Below, in pieces: positions 10,471-20,093 of a stretch of DNA of 64,000 nucleotides. The stretch comes from Narthecium ossifragum (lineage: Eukaryota > Streptophyta > Magnoliopsida > Dioscoreales > Nartheciaceae). The notes under the pieces were generated by a model. The model was not told the origin of the DNA, made no database searches, and saw only the letters and a program-made list of their open reading frames with translations. Position 1 is the stretch's first letter, and the number at the start of each line of letters is the position of its first letter. The translations under genes were made by a program, and so were the position numbers. The stretch spans positions 19,229,271 through 19,293,270 of the forward strand of contig OY986972.1 in assembly GCA_963920575.1 (NCBI GenBank). Direction: 5' to 3'.

Positions 10471-11891
10471 AAGTGAGAAGGGGGAGGTCAGCGTCGGTGA
10501 TGGAGATCCGGACCACGTTGTTATGATGTCGGCGTCGGTGATCGGTGGTCTCGGGATCGGGGCGGGGAGTTTCGGGATCACGACGGATGGGGATCGGGGT
10601 GGCGATGGACGACGAGGCCGATCGGCGACTGAGAGGAGATCAGGGGCGCCAAGGAAGGAGGAGATCAGGGACGACGAGGCCGTTGGGGACGGAGGAGATC
10701 GCGGATTGGGACAGGGAGCTCCGGTGATGGGATCATGATGGACGAGATCACAACGGATAGGATCGCGGTGGATGAGATCGTCAATGGATGGGATTGCGGA
10801 GGAGGAGATCATCGACGGACATGATCGCGATGGACGGGTGCAGCGCCGACGGCGGCGAGGGGCGATAAAAGTTTGGAGACCTAATGATAAATTGGTATCT
10901 TATAAAAGACTTATTGGTAATTCTCCCTAAGTTCAATTGTAACTCCTAATTCCGGGATTAAGGGTTTCTACTAAATAAAGGGGTTGTTCCAGTCGAAAAT
11001 AATCATCTTTTTGACAATTTTTGGAGAAGGAAGGAGAAGACGGCGAGGATGCGAATGGTGACAGCTTTCTATTCCAACACGATGGTTTTCATCCATAAGA
11101 TGAGTGGCTAACTTCTTATATTTAGGAATCTCATGAAATCCTAGTGTAGTTTTGATCTTTCTTTAGTTGGATTATTGTGAACTTCTTGATGCATGATCTC
11201 ATAAATATGGTTTTATTATTAATAGAGTTGAAGGAACAGAGTTCCATCGACGTACTTTCAGTCTTACATGATTTCTGTGATTGATTGTAGAGATTTATGA
11301 GATGGTTTTCATGAAGTTATTGGTTTGCCTTTGAGATAAGCTATGCTACGCGAAGATAGACTGTGTTAAGGTCATTAGGAGTAGTATAATTTAAAGTAAT
11401 CATAGGACCAAAGACAATCTATGCCAAGCAAAGATAGGTTTTGCCGTTAGGAATATTAACTTTCTTTTAGGGATTTATGTGAGCTTGTAGCCATATGATC
11501 CATAATGTTGAGAGAAGGGAACAAGATGATAACTAGAGAAGAGTAATAATGAAAATAAGGCGGATTGAGTAATTCCTATGTAATTACTCCATTGATTTGA
11601 ATTGATCAACCTTTTTTTTTTCTTTATTAGTTTAGATGACTCTATTCTATCTTTGATTCTTTTCCTTAGTTTTAGGGTTTCGAGAATTGATTTCAGTTTC
11701 CAACATTTTCCATGTGGATCGACTCCCGACTTCACCGCTATTTCTACCTAGTAGTTTAGTGATTGAATAAGGATTATAAATTTAATATTTGATTGAGTTT
11801 GCAACGTTTTAACGACACGTTTGCAACACATCACTGATGTTGTACTGCACCGCGACCACTGTGTGAGACACATTTGAGCGACATCAAAATT

Positions 11892-11908
11892 TGGCGTCGT
11901 TGCAGGGA
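11892..11908 (+). other. Primer-binding site of the Athila/Tat-type element
   Basis: TGGCGTCGTTGCAGGGA lies six bases after the LTR end. It differs by a few bases from the TGGCGCC(G/A)TTGCCGGGGA type seen at 32401 and typical of Tat/Athila elements. It marks the start of the internal region. Confidence 0.7.
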
Positions 11909-12381
11909 AGACCGTTCAGAGTAGTGCCAGAATCATAAGACTATGATTGACGACATCAAGGCGACAACTTCACTCCCTTCCTTATTCTTTGTTTCCTTTT
12001 TCTTATTTCTGTTTTGATTGCGTGTTTGCCGGTGTATACCTCGGTATAGAGACGAATTAGGCAGATTTGCTAGACATCCCGAGGGTGATTCTGATACCTC
12101 TAATAGTGACACACACATTGCTTACCTTTTTGACGCATAGTTACAAACTTCACCACATACTTTGACTATGGCTAAGCACGAGGGACAACAGGCTCCTAGG
12201 AGTCTGCAGGAGTATCTGCATCCCACACGCACCGCTACACCTTCATGCATCATGTTTCCACCCAATGCACAATGTAGATTTTAAGCCTGACATGATTTAG
12301 TTGCTTCCTGCTTTTCACGGGTTGGAAAATAAAAATCCATATGTGCATATTAGGGAGTTTGAGGAGGTAGTAGACCTTCCA

Positions 12382-14811
12382 TGTGAGGACCCGTACCTCC
12401 AACCCGGTCCAACCGTGTTAGGTCGAGGGTCTGGGTTTGTGGTTTGGCTCGATTGGCATTGGGATGCGATCGGGTGATCACATCGCTGTTTTGACCCCAG
12501 TGGCATTTTGATAAATATGCTCCCTGGTGGTCAGTTTCGCACCCGTGTTGCACACATGGCCTTTGATTGACATATGTGATTGATTAGAACCTTAAGGGTG
12601 CTTCCGATCGGAAGATCGGAGCTCAATCGGGAGAGATCGAATCGGACGGCTGTGATCGATTCCTGCTTTCTATTTAAACCCCCCTTTCCTTTCTCTCTCT
12701 TTCTTTTTTTTCTTCTTCTCCTGCCGTTGACCCCCCCTCTCTCTCTCTTCCTCTCTCCAACTGGCTGAGCTAGGGCTTGGAGGCGCGATCTTCGGGGAGC
12801 GGATCTTGGCGATCGGACTTGGGGGATGCGTGAAGGAGCTACCCTGCTTGTTCAAGTAGGTGTTTCTACCTCGATCTTGTGATCGGGTTCTCCTAGGATA
12901 GGTTTATTGTGATTTCGATGTAGGAGTACTTGATAGAATGTTATGTAGCTTGTTGCATGTGTGTCGTAGCTTGCTTCGAGTATTCTTACCGTGCAATTTC
13001 CGTATTTTATCGGCTGATTTTCGTATTATCGCCGTTTTGTAGGTTTTCAACCGTTTTGACCTAGATAGGAGATTTAACCATCAAAATCGTGTTTTCTTCG
13101 CACCAATGGTTTCCCCATCATTGATTATGCATGTCTGCAAAGTTTCATTGATTTTAAATGAGATTTGATCATTCAAATCTAAGAAATTAGATTTCTAGCA
13201 CTGTTCCGAGGAACTATGTTGTGGGGCTGACAGTCGATCGGTGGATTGACCGTCAAGCGTTGATACACTTCTTTTGGGCCTGACGGTCGACCGTTGAATC
13301 GACCGTCGCATCGTCCGTCAGCCTCTGTCGCGTTTTGGACCTCCCACGGTCGATGCCCCGATCGATCGCGGTTCCTTCTTCCTTTTTCATTTCGCCTCAC
13401 GGTCGACTGTCGAATCAACCGTCAGGCTCTGTCTCCGTTTTGGCTTCCCACGGTCGATGTCCCGATCGACCGTGGCCCTTATGTGTTTCTCTCTTTTGGG
13501 TCTCACGGTCGACCGTCGGATCGACTGTGGCATCGATCGTGGCCTCACGGTCGACCGTCGAATCGACCGTCACATCGAGCGTGAGCCCTTGAACACTGTT
13601 TTCTTGCTTCCTTTGATTGGTTTCTCGTTCATGATAGATACCTAATCATGTTAGGGAGCATGCATGATGCTATGGAGGGGTTTTCAATGGATTTCTACCG
13701 AGAATGGAAATTGAATCGTGCATTTCTTTATGCGCATTTAAATACTTGGTTGGATAGTAGTTTAAATGTTTGATTGATTGCCTAGCCATTAGCTAGCTAT
13801 GAGTGCTAGCTAATGTAGAATTGTGGAACCTTAGCCCGTTGTCGGCGAGTGCCGAGGGCTATTGTATATCTGTTGAATCTATAACTGATGTTGTGGCATA
13901 TAGAGACATCTAGGATAGATGTTTGCATAGGTTCATGCATTGTATGCATTAGAGGCATGCCAGGTTAGGCGGGTGATGGGTTGATCGCCGATCCGAGGCT
14001 CTCGGGTAGCTCGGATCTAGCCTTAGGACCGTGGCTGGGTAGTAAGGATTAGGGCGTGATTGTAATCGAATCTCATGTTATCGAGGATGTGTTATAGTTG
14101 GCTATGATCATCGTTTTGAGGTTTAGAGGTCGTGTTGTCTTCTCAAGGCCAAGTGCTAATAATGGTTGTCGATGTCCCTGACATGGTCCCCAGGCAGTGG
14201 CTTTTTGCTGGGTAAGGGTGATCCTACTGGTTCTGGTTCTCTGTTTCCTCCCAGCGTGTTTGGTTGATATTCTCAGCGTGGTCGGTTGAGAAGAGTAGGA
14301 TCCCTTGGGGCAGTCGATAGGGGTTGTGAGACCCCGTGGCATTCCTTAGGCTTGAGCGGGGAGACAACACTGTTATTGTTTTCCTTCCTTTAGTGTATCG
14401 TAGAGTAGAACCCTACTGAGCTTATCGCTCACTCCTATCCAGGCTGCGTTTGCAGGTGCAGGCGCCAGTTCTTCCGTTGTCGAGTCGGCGGGATCAGCTT
14501 TTGGCGGTGCAAGCACTACCAGAGGCGCTTGAGGTTGCTGGAGGACTACTGTTGTACTTTTGATAGTTTGTATATTATAAACATCTTCGAGGATTTTTGA
14601 ATTATTGTATAATATCTTTCTCTTAGAGGAGTTTGATAAGAATTTTGTATCATATGTTTAAACAGTATAAATTAAATTATCACTGACCTCTGGAATATGA
14701 ATTGTTTAAATTTATCTATGTTTTTCGCTTTGTATCGCGCCAGTTGGAGATGAATAGTGATAGGAACCCTCATGCCCCTCCTGGATGGGTTTTCTGGGTC
14801 GGGGTGTGACA
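12382..14811 (+). mobile_element. Solo LTR of the 2.4-kb gypsy family
   Basis: The LTR starts TGTGAGGACC and ends GGGTCGGGGTGTGACA. It is flanked by 5-bp repeats TTCCA (12377-12381) and TTGCA (14812-14816), one base different, which fits an old TSD. It is collinear with the complete LTRs at 35602-38052 and 43036-45482 (inverted there). A TATA-like TATTTAAA lies at 12671-12678, followed by a CT-rich initiator zone. The GGTCGACC word array is at about 13210-13590. No internal region adjoins it, so it is the product of LTR-LTR recombination. It interrupts the Athila/Tat gag. Confidence 0.88.
13210..13590 (+). repeat. GGTCGACC palindromic-word array in the solo LTR
   Basis: This is a run of imperfect units built from ACGGTCGACCGT, TCGATCGGT and GCATCGACCGTC, spaced roughly 20-60 bp. 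Many units pair as short inverted repeats, for example ACGGTCGACCGTCGAATCGA. The array lies about 540-920 bp downstream of the TATA-like box and so would be in the transcript leader. Confidence 0.8.
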
Positions 14812-15309
14812 TTGCATGACCAACCAGGTGTACTAGACATGATCGGACTTCAGTTCTTCCCCTTCTCACTGAAGGATAAGGTGAAGAGTTGGTTATATTC
14901 CTTGAAGCCAAGATTTATAGGATCTTGGGCTGAAATGACTCAGATGTTCTTCAACAAATATTTCCCACAACACAATACTAATGCACTTAAGAGACAAATC
15001 TAGACCTTCGCACAGAAGAACAGCGAGACTCAGTATCAGGCGTGACAACGGTTTAAAGACATGTTGAACTTGTGTCCTCACCACGGGTATGAGAGTTGGC
15101 GTCTTGTTAGTTATTTTTACGATGGATTAACATTTAGAGAACGCCATTTCGTTGAAATGATGTGCAAATTTCTGCAAAAATATTCTGATGCAGCTATTGA
15201 GTATTTGACAAAGCTCGCTGAGAAAACTCATACATGGACCGGGCCGAGCGCAACAGATAGTATGAGCTTTCTCAGACTAAAAAAACTTGCGATAACACTC
15301 ATTATTAAA

Positions 15310-15832
15310 AAGACTAGCCATTGGAGAGTTGCAAGGAGTCGTTGGAGAGGTTTTGTCATATGGTTGTAGGCCAAATATAAATATTCTCGTGTTATAAACT
15401 TGCCATAGCACTCATTGCTATCTTTGTGAGCATTTGAGCAAGATTTAGATCAAGTTTTCTACTCATTCCCTTTGATCTACAACTTTGTAAATCTTTTTCA
15501 AGTGTGAAGAGGTATCTTGTGGAGCATCCAACAATTGTTTAGAGAGATTATAAGGTTACCAAGCACCCAGAAGTTTGGAGGAAAGCTTGTAAAGGATTTG
15601 CAAGTAGTGGAACTTCGAATAGGATCATGAACGAAGTGGACGTAGATCAAGAGTTGGGTTGAACTACTATAAATCGGTGCAATCTTTCTTACTCTCAACT
15701 GATCTATTCTTATATGCTTGTTTTAATTATATTTCATCTCATTTACAAACATTCAAGGTCTTAGATCTCTCCTACCTAGATTTTATATTCATCGAGTTTT
15801 CGAAAAAGAGTCCCTCCCCCTCTTGGACCTTT
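15310..15832 (+). mobile_element. 5'-truncated copia LTR fragment, plus orientation
   Basis: This aligns with the 3' half of the complete copia LTR at 49540-50528. Shared blocks are CTCAAATATAAAT-like sequence, AAGGTTNCCAAGCACCC, TTGCAAGTAGTGGAA, GAAGTGGNCGTAG, and the terminal CTTGGACC before 15832. The left part, including the U3 word array, is missing. It replaces the rest of the Athila/Tat element. Confidence 0.75.
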
Positions 15833-16080
15833 ATGATGTACACAGATGGGTGGGGAACACATCCTGCAAAATTACCACATCGTCATGCTATAACTTGCTG
15901 GATATGTAGGTTTCATCTGTTTGGTTGACGAAAGATATCCAGCAGTGGTGGTGGAGGATTTGGAAGCTCCAGCAGGCCCGAGGGTATGCCATTTTCTCTA
16001 GCGGCTTGGGCACGACAAGCTTGCAATATTGGCAGCGCTGTGTGAAATCCCAAGAAGGGGTGATGGTTTGGAGATTTAAT
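15833..16080. other. Spacer between inverted copia LTR pieces
   Basis: About 250 bp of unassigned sequence. No frame shows a domain I recognise. It separates two copia LTR pieces that point toward each other. Confidence 0.4.
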
Positions 16081-16991
16081 GAATAATCGATGAGTGGAAA
16101 ACCTAGGTTAGAGGAGTCTAAGAACTCGTATGCTTGTAAATGTAATGAATGATAAATAAACAAGCAATTAGAAGGATATGAGGAAGGGTTAGAGAGATTG
16201 CACCAGATTTTTATAGTGGTTCGGTCAATTTGACCTACGTTCACTTCACTGAAGGCCATTCTTGAGGTTCCACTACTTGCAAGACCTCTTACAACCTTCC
16301 CACCAAGGTTTCGGGTGCTTGGCAACCTTACAATCTCCACAATACCTCTTGGGTATCGTCCAAGTCACTCTTGGATATCTCTCAATGTCTACTTCATAAC
16401 TTGAAGTAGTTTTACAAATATTAAAGCTCTCAAAAAAGAGGAAAATAAAAGATAAACTTGCTACAATATATACCAATAATCCACTTGGTCCTCTTACAAG
16501 TTTACTGCATTTTCAACTTATACTTGAGCTCCAAAACCTCCCAAAATAGCTACCAACGGCTATTTTGCATTTTCTCCAACGGCTATATTTCTGAATGGCA
16601 GTCGACCGTTGCATCGTCCGCAACATCGACTGTCGCGCTCAAACTATAACTTGGATCGATCGCCACATCAGCCTTCAAACTTTGCGTTCGACCGTTAAGT
16701 CTCTATGAGGAAATGATGCGTTCAGGTTCGATGCCTTGTTCGACCGTCGCTTCTCCAAATCAAGTCACATAGGGCGTGGTCGATCGGTGCATCGATCACC
16801 ACATCGTCCGCCAGCCTACTTCCCACAAACAACCTCCGCGTCCATCGACCGCCGCATCGACCGCGAACACAAAAATATCTAAATATGATTTTTAACTTTT
16901 AACGTATTTCAAATTAAAGAATATAAATATTAAAATAATATTTTACTATCATATATATATTGACATGATCAAAACAATGTTAGGAGTAACA
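16081..16991 (-). mobile_element. Copia LTR, minus orientation, 3'-truncated
   Basis: Read on the minus strand this matches the copia LTR at 49540-50528. The LTR start corresponds to about 16991 (TGTTACTCCTAACATTG), followed by GATCATGTCAATATA-like sequence. The palindromic-word array is at about 16600-16870, then CAACGGCTATATTT and GGTTGCCAAGCACCC. The distal 3' terminus (CTTGGACCTTCA) is missing at 16081. Together with 15310-15832 it forms a large imperfect inverted repeat. Confidence 0.75.
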
Positions 16992-17004
16992 CTTGTGGGA
17001 TGTA

Positions 17005-17870
17005 GGGTTGACAAATGACAAGTGACAAGTCTCGTTCGCGCTGTCAAGCGCCGGATGAAACCTTAGAGCATATTTTCCTCAGCTGTTTGTTTGCTAGGCA
17101 GTTTTGGAGGTTGGTGCTCGAAGGCCGTGGGGTGGACACAGACTCTTGGGACCTTGATCGTTGTTTTGCTTTGTTAGGAAGGAGTGCAAAGGAGGAGGAG
17201 GTGCAGAGGATAAAGTCGCTGGTTTTGTATGGTCTATGGTGCTTATGGAAATTCAGATGTTGCTTGATCTATGAGGGCATGAAGGAAACAATGGAGGAGG
17301 TCTCTCGGCGAGCCCGGTGGATGTCCAGAGAGTACTTGCTTGTGCATGGGAAGAAGATGGTGCGCGGAGAGCGGGTGCCGTGGCCTAGCGCTCGGTTGCA
17401 GGCTGATGCGTCGGTGGGCATGGATGGAGTGCTTGCAGGTATGGGGGTGGTTTGTGTCGATCAGGATTGAGTGACTTGGACGGCGTCCAATGCAAAGTAT
17501 TTTGACTCGGATGCAGTGTTACTAGGGGAGCTTGGAGCTATACATCTGGCGGTTCAGGAAGCGTTAGGCGCGGATATACATCGCTGCTCATGGAGAGTGA
17601 CTCCTCTCTGGCGGTGGGGCTTATCGATGATAGATTTCCAGGCTCGGGACAGGTGTTGGGAATGGTACATGACATTTGGTGGGCAGCGTTCAGGTGATCC
17701 CTAGGGAGCTATACCACTACCAGGAGGCAGACTCGGTTGCTGCTCAGGCTAGAATAAATGGCATCTGTGTTTCCGGTCATCATGGTGTTGGGATGGACCG
17801 AGGAGGTTTTGCTTGTGATTAACTTTTTGTAATCACCCAGCTTTCGGGCTTATTTTTTTAAAAAAATCTG
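17005..17870 (+). pseudogene. L1-type LINE ORF2 C-terminal fragment and 3' tail
   Basis: This is the 3' end of a non-LTR retrotransposon. At about 17040-17130 there is a zf-RVT-like segment (C-X-A-P-D-E-T-L-E-H-I-F-L-S-C). It is followed by a tryptophan-rich connector and the beginning of an RNase H-like domain (LQADASVG...AGMGVVCVDQD). The frame stops at 17468-17470 and resumes immediately in frame (TWTASNAKYFDSDAVLLGEL). A frameshift near 17580 follows, then damaged sequence. The 3' end carries GTAATCACCCAGCTTTCGGG and a T/A-rich tail (about 17850-17870), as expected of a 5'-truncated LINE copy. ORF1 and the endonuclease-RT part are missing. Confidence 0.78.
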
Positions 17871-20093
17871 ACCAAATATAGATTCACACAAACTGGATGG
17901 AAACATAGACAAATTCCTTACATATATATCACTGAAAACAAAAAAAGGAAAAGGAAATTCCCAATTCATATTGTCACACCCCAATTTCCAAACGCCTAGA
18001 AATCGGTTGTGAATAAAAAAAAGAAAATTGCTGATTATACCTTGCAATTCCATGTGCTAAACAACACTGACACTATCAGAATAACTCAAGTATATGCAGT
18101 GAAGTAGTGTTTCAAACTACACATAAAAACCATGGAAAGCTAGCACTAGAGAGATTTAAATCCACAACTAGTACAATGAAACAAGTACAAACTCTGTCAC
18201 CACTCTTTGTACAACAGAGCCAACATAAGTGCAACAAAAAGATGACATCTAGTAGATGAAAACTCGGCATCGACCTCCTGGGATGATTGGACCTCAAACC
18301 TCTTATATCTTTTTGAATCTCTACGCAAGTTAACCAATATAGGGGTGAGTTTAAACTCAGTAGACAAGAAAAACAACATTACATGTAAAACCAATATCTT
18401 TTTTTTTTCATTCAAATTTATTACTGCAAGTTATAGGAATTTCTATGCAAGAGAAATTGCTACGAGTGTGGGAATTCTGCGCAATGGATTACAATCCCAG
18501 TCCACTCAACTGGAGAGACGGCCAGAGCACGTCCTAATCTCTCCTCTAGTAACTCACGGACACCTAGCCAAACTCCGGGAGGGAGAGGTACACGTGGATT
18601 AGCAAATTTCAGCTTTAGAAGCCTAAACCTCAACTTGCTAACTTTTTGGTTGACCACCGTCGATCTTGGGATATCCAACCCGACGATATGCTATAAATGC
18701 GGAAACCTCTAAATTATGTTCAGATATCCGACCCACTCAACTAATTAAAACACGAAACCTGGCCGATCTCCGAGAGGTTTACATGTAAGAAGCAGAACTC
18801 AGCGAAAGATTCCTAAACGTTGATTGATCTACTTGTTTAGTCTCTCCAGATAACAATCAAAATGGTGGAGGTACCTGAATTCAATTCAAAGTAATCAATA
18901 ATCATGTAAATTATGACTGAACATAATTCTCAAAGCAAGAAAAATTACATGATTAAGAACCTCAATACGATGACTGCCCATCAGCCCTACACAGAAATCT
19001 GATTAGTTATGTTTAGGCCAATGGAATAGGCAATTTTCATTAGATTTTCACTGAATAAAAATTAATACAGCATAGAATAGATAACACTCTATCAGCTCAT
19101 AGTAAGAAACTACAGGATAACTCAATATGAATAATTCCACACCATCATGAAAATGGTATCTACAGTGCTGCTGTTAACACAAGGCAGCAGCCCTCCACAG
19201 AAACCTGATTAGATATGTTCAAGTAATTAAATGAGGTAATTTCAAATAGAATTTCTAAGAAAAAATCGGTTTCTGGATACTAAGAATCACCCTCTACGAG
19301 CAGAAACAGGGTAGCAAACTTTCTCAGGATTTAATGATCAAAACATGTAGCAAACTTTGCTGATCATATTACACTGTTCATACGAGTAGAAACAGGGTAG
19401 CAACCCTAAAATTTATTTCTGAAGCAAATCCAGATAGTTTTTGATGAAATAAAAGCCAACCATAGATGAATAGCATCCTATTTCTTGATCCCACATAGAG
19501 AACTGATCATAACTCATGGATTGGAATGATCAATCCCAGCATAATCCCAATCATTTTCTCATGAAAAATAGGGCATCAATAGCACAACCCATTCTCGACC
19601 GGATTTTCTCCGACAAAAACTCTAAGAAACAGCATCAAAACTCACGTATATGTATGTCAAAAACGATAGAAGAAATTCCAATCAAGAAATAAAAGAGAAT
19701 GCTCAAATTTAAAAGGAAATCCAACACTCTATCCCTACATTTCAAGAGAACCAAATTAGCTTTTACCAAGCTTCAAAGTTACTCCTCCTTTCTCCTAAGC
19801 ACTTAGAACTCCTGCCCTCTTTTTATCCCCCAACAGAACCAGTGAAGAAGAAGTTTTCCCCCAAAGAATATGAGCACTACTATCTGACATTTTATTTATT
19901 TATTTATTTTTTATGACCCAAATAGCTAACTAGTTCAGCCTAATCGCATCCACCAGATCCGATTAAACCCAAACCGGTGCAAATTGACCAAGTCATTACA
20001 CATATACCAGGGATTTATGATGATTCAAAGTTACTTCGTCTGAGAAATACACACGTTAACCAAAGAGCACATCTTGCCTAGAATGCACTAATC
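17871..20093 (-). other. Noncoding; possible minus-strand gypsy LTR starting at 17975
   Basis: No coding sequence is supported. A TGTCACACCCCAATTTCC string at 17975 looks like the reverse complement of a gypsy LTR end. The stretch from 19700 to 20060 has the CT-rich plus ATTTATTTATTT-like composition seen upstream of TATA in such LTRs. Two diverged local repeats (CAGCCCTNCACAGAAANCTG near 18985 and 19190; GAAACAGGGTAGCAA near 19303 and 19388) are inside. I could not define the far end or a TSD, so the LTR call is tentative. The 3' UTR of the receptor kinase should also lie in the last part. Confidence 0.35.

Larger units (their letters stand above)
8298..10927. mobile_element. Non-autonomous MULE-like DNA transposon (9-bp TSD)
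   Basis: A perfect 9-bp target duplication TAAGTTCAA flanks the element (8289-8297 and 10928-10936). The ends are inverted: the left begins GGAAAAATTACCAATTAGTC, and the right, read inward on the minus strand, begins GGGAGAATTACCAATAAGTC. A 9-bp TSD is the Mutator superfamily signature. No MURA transposase is present. The cargo is GC-rich flanks (8450-9240 and 10480-10860) around an AT-rich core of AAGTAACTACC repeats. Long open frames on both strands in the GC-rich flanks are compositional. It sits inside the Athila/Tat LTR, so it is younger than that LTR. Confidence 0.85.
7816..11886 (+). mobile_element. Athila/Tat-type LTR, split by a MULE-like insertion
   Basis: The LTR starts TGATAAGTCATT after a PPT and ends ...GAGCGACATCA before a PBS-like site at 11892. 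Without the inserted element at 8298-10927 and its TSD it is about 1.43 kb, close to the 1.65-1.69 kb of the related LTRs at 30745 and 47302. Its middle (10960-11760) has the same layout as those LTRs: a short leader, CATCCATAAGATGAGTGGC-like sequence, a TTCTTATGAT-like AT-rich block, and GTGGATCGACTCC near the end. Internal sequence lies on both sides: a PPT on the left, and a PBS plus gag on the right. Confidence 0.75.
12168..15270 (+). pseudogene. Athila/Tat-type gag, broken and split by a solo LTR
   Basis: The gag begins at the Met at 12168 with the family-like opening (MAKHEGQQAPRSLQEYLHP). It continues to about 12376, where REFEEVV marks the start of the capsid homology. After the solo LTR (12382-14811) the capsid core resumes at 14817, with GLQFFPFSLKDKVKSWLYSL, then WAEMTQMFFNKYFP, then an FKDMLNLCPHHGYESWRL segment to about 15270. 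In-frame stops include those near 12282, 14998 and 15045, so it cannot encode a full capsid. A short region around the insertion may also be missing. Downstream protease, RT and integrase are absent because a copia LTR fragment follows. Family assignment rests on the capsid motifs and the PBS. Confidence 0.8.
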
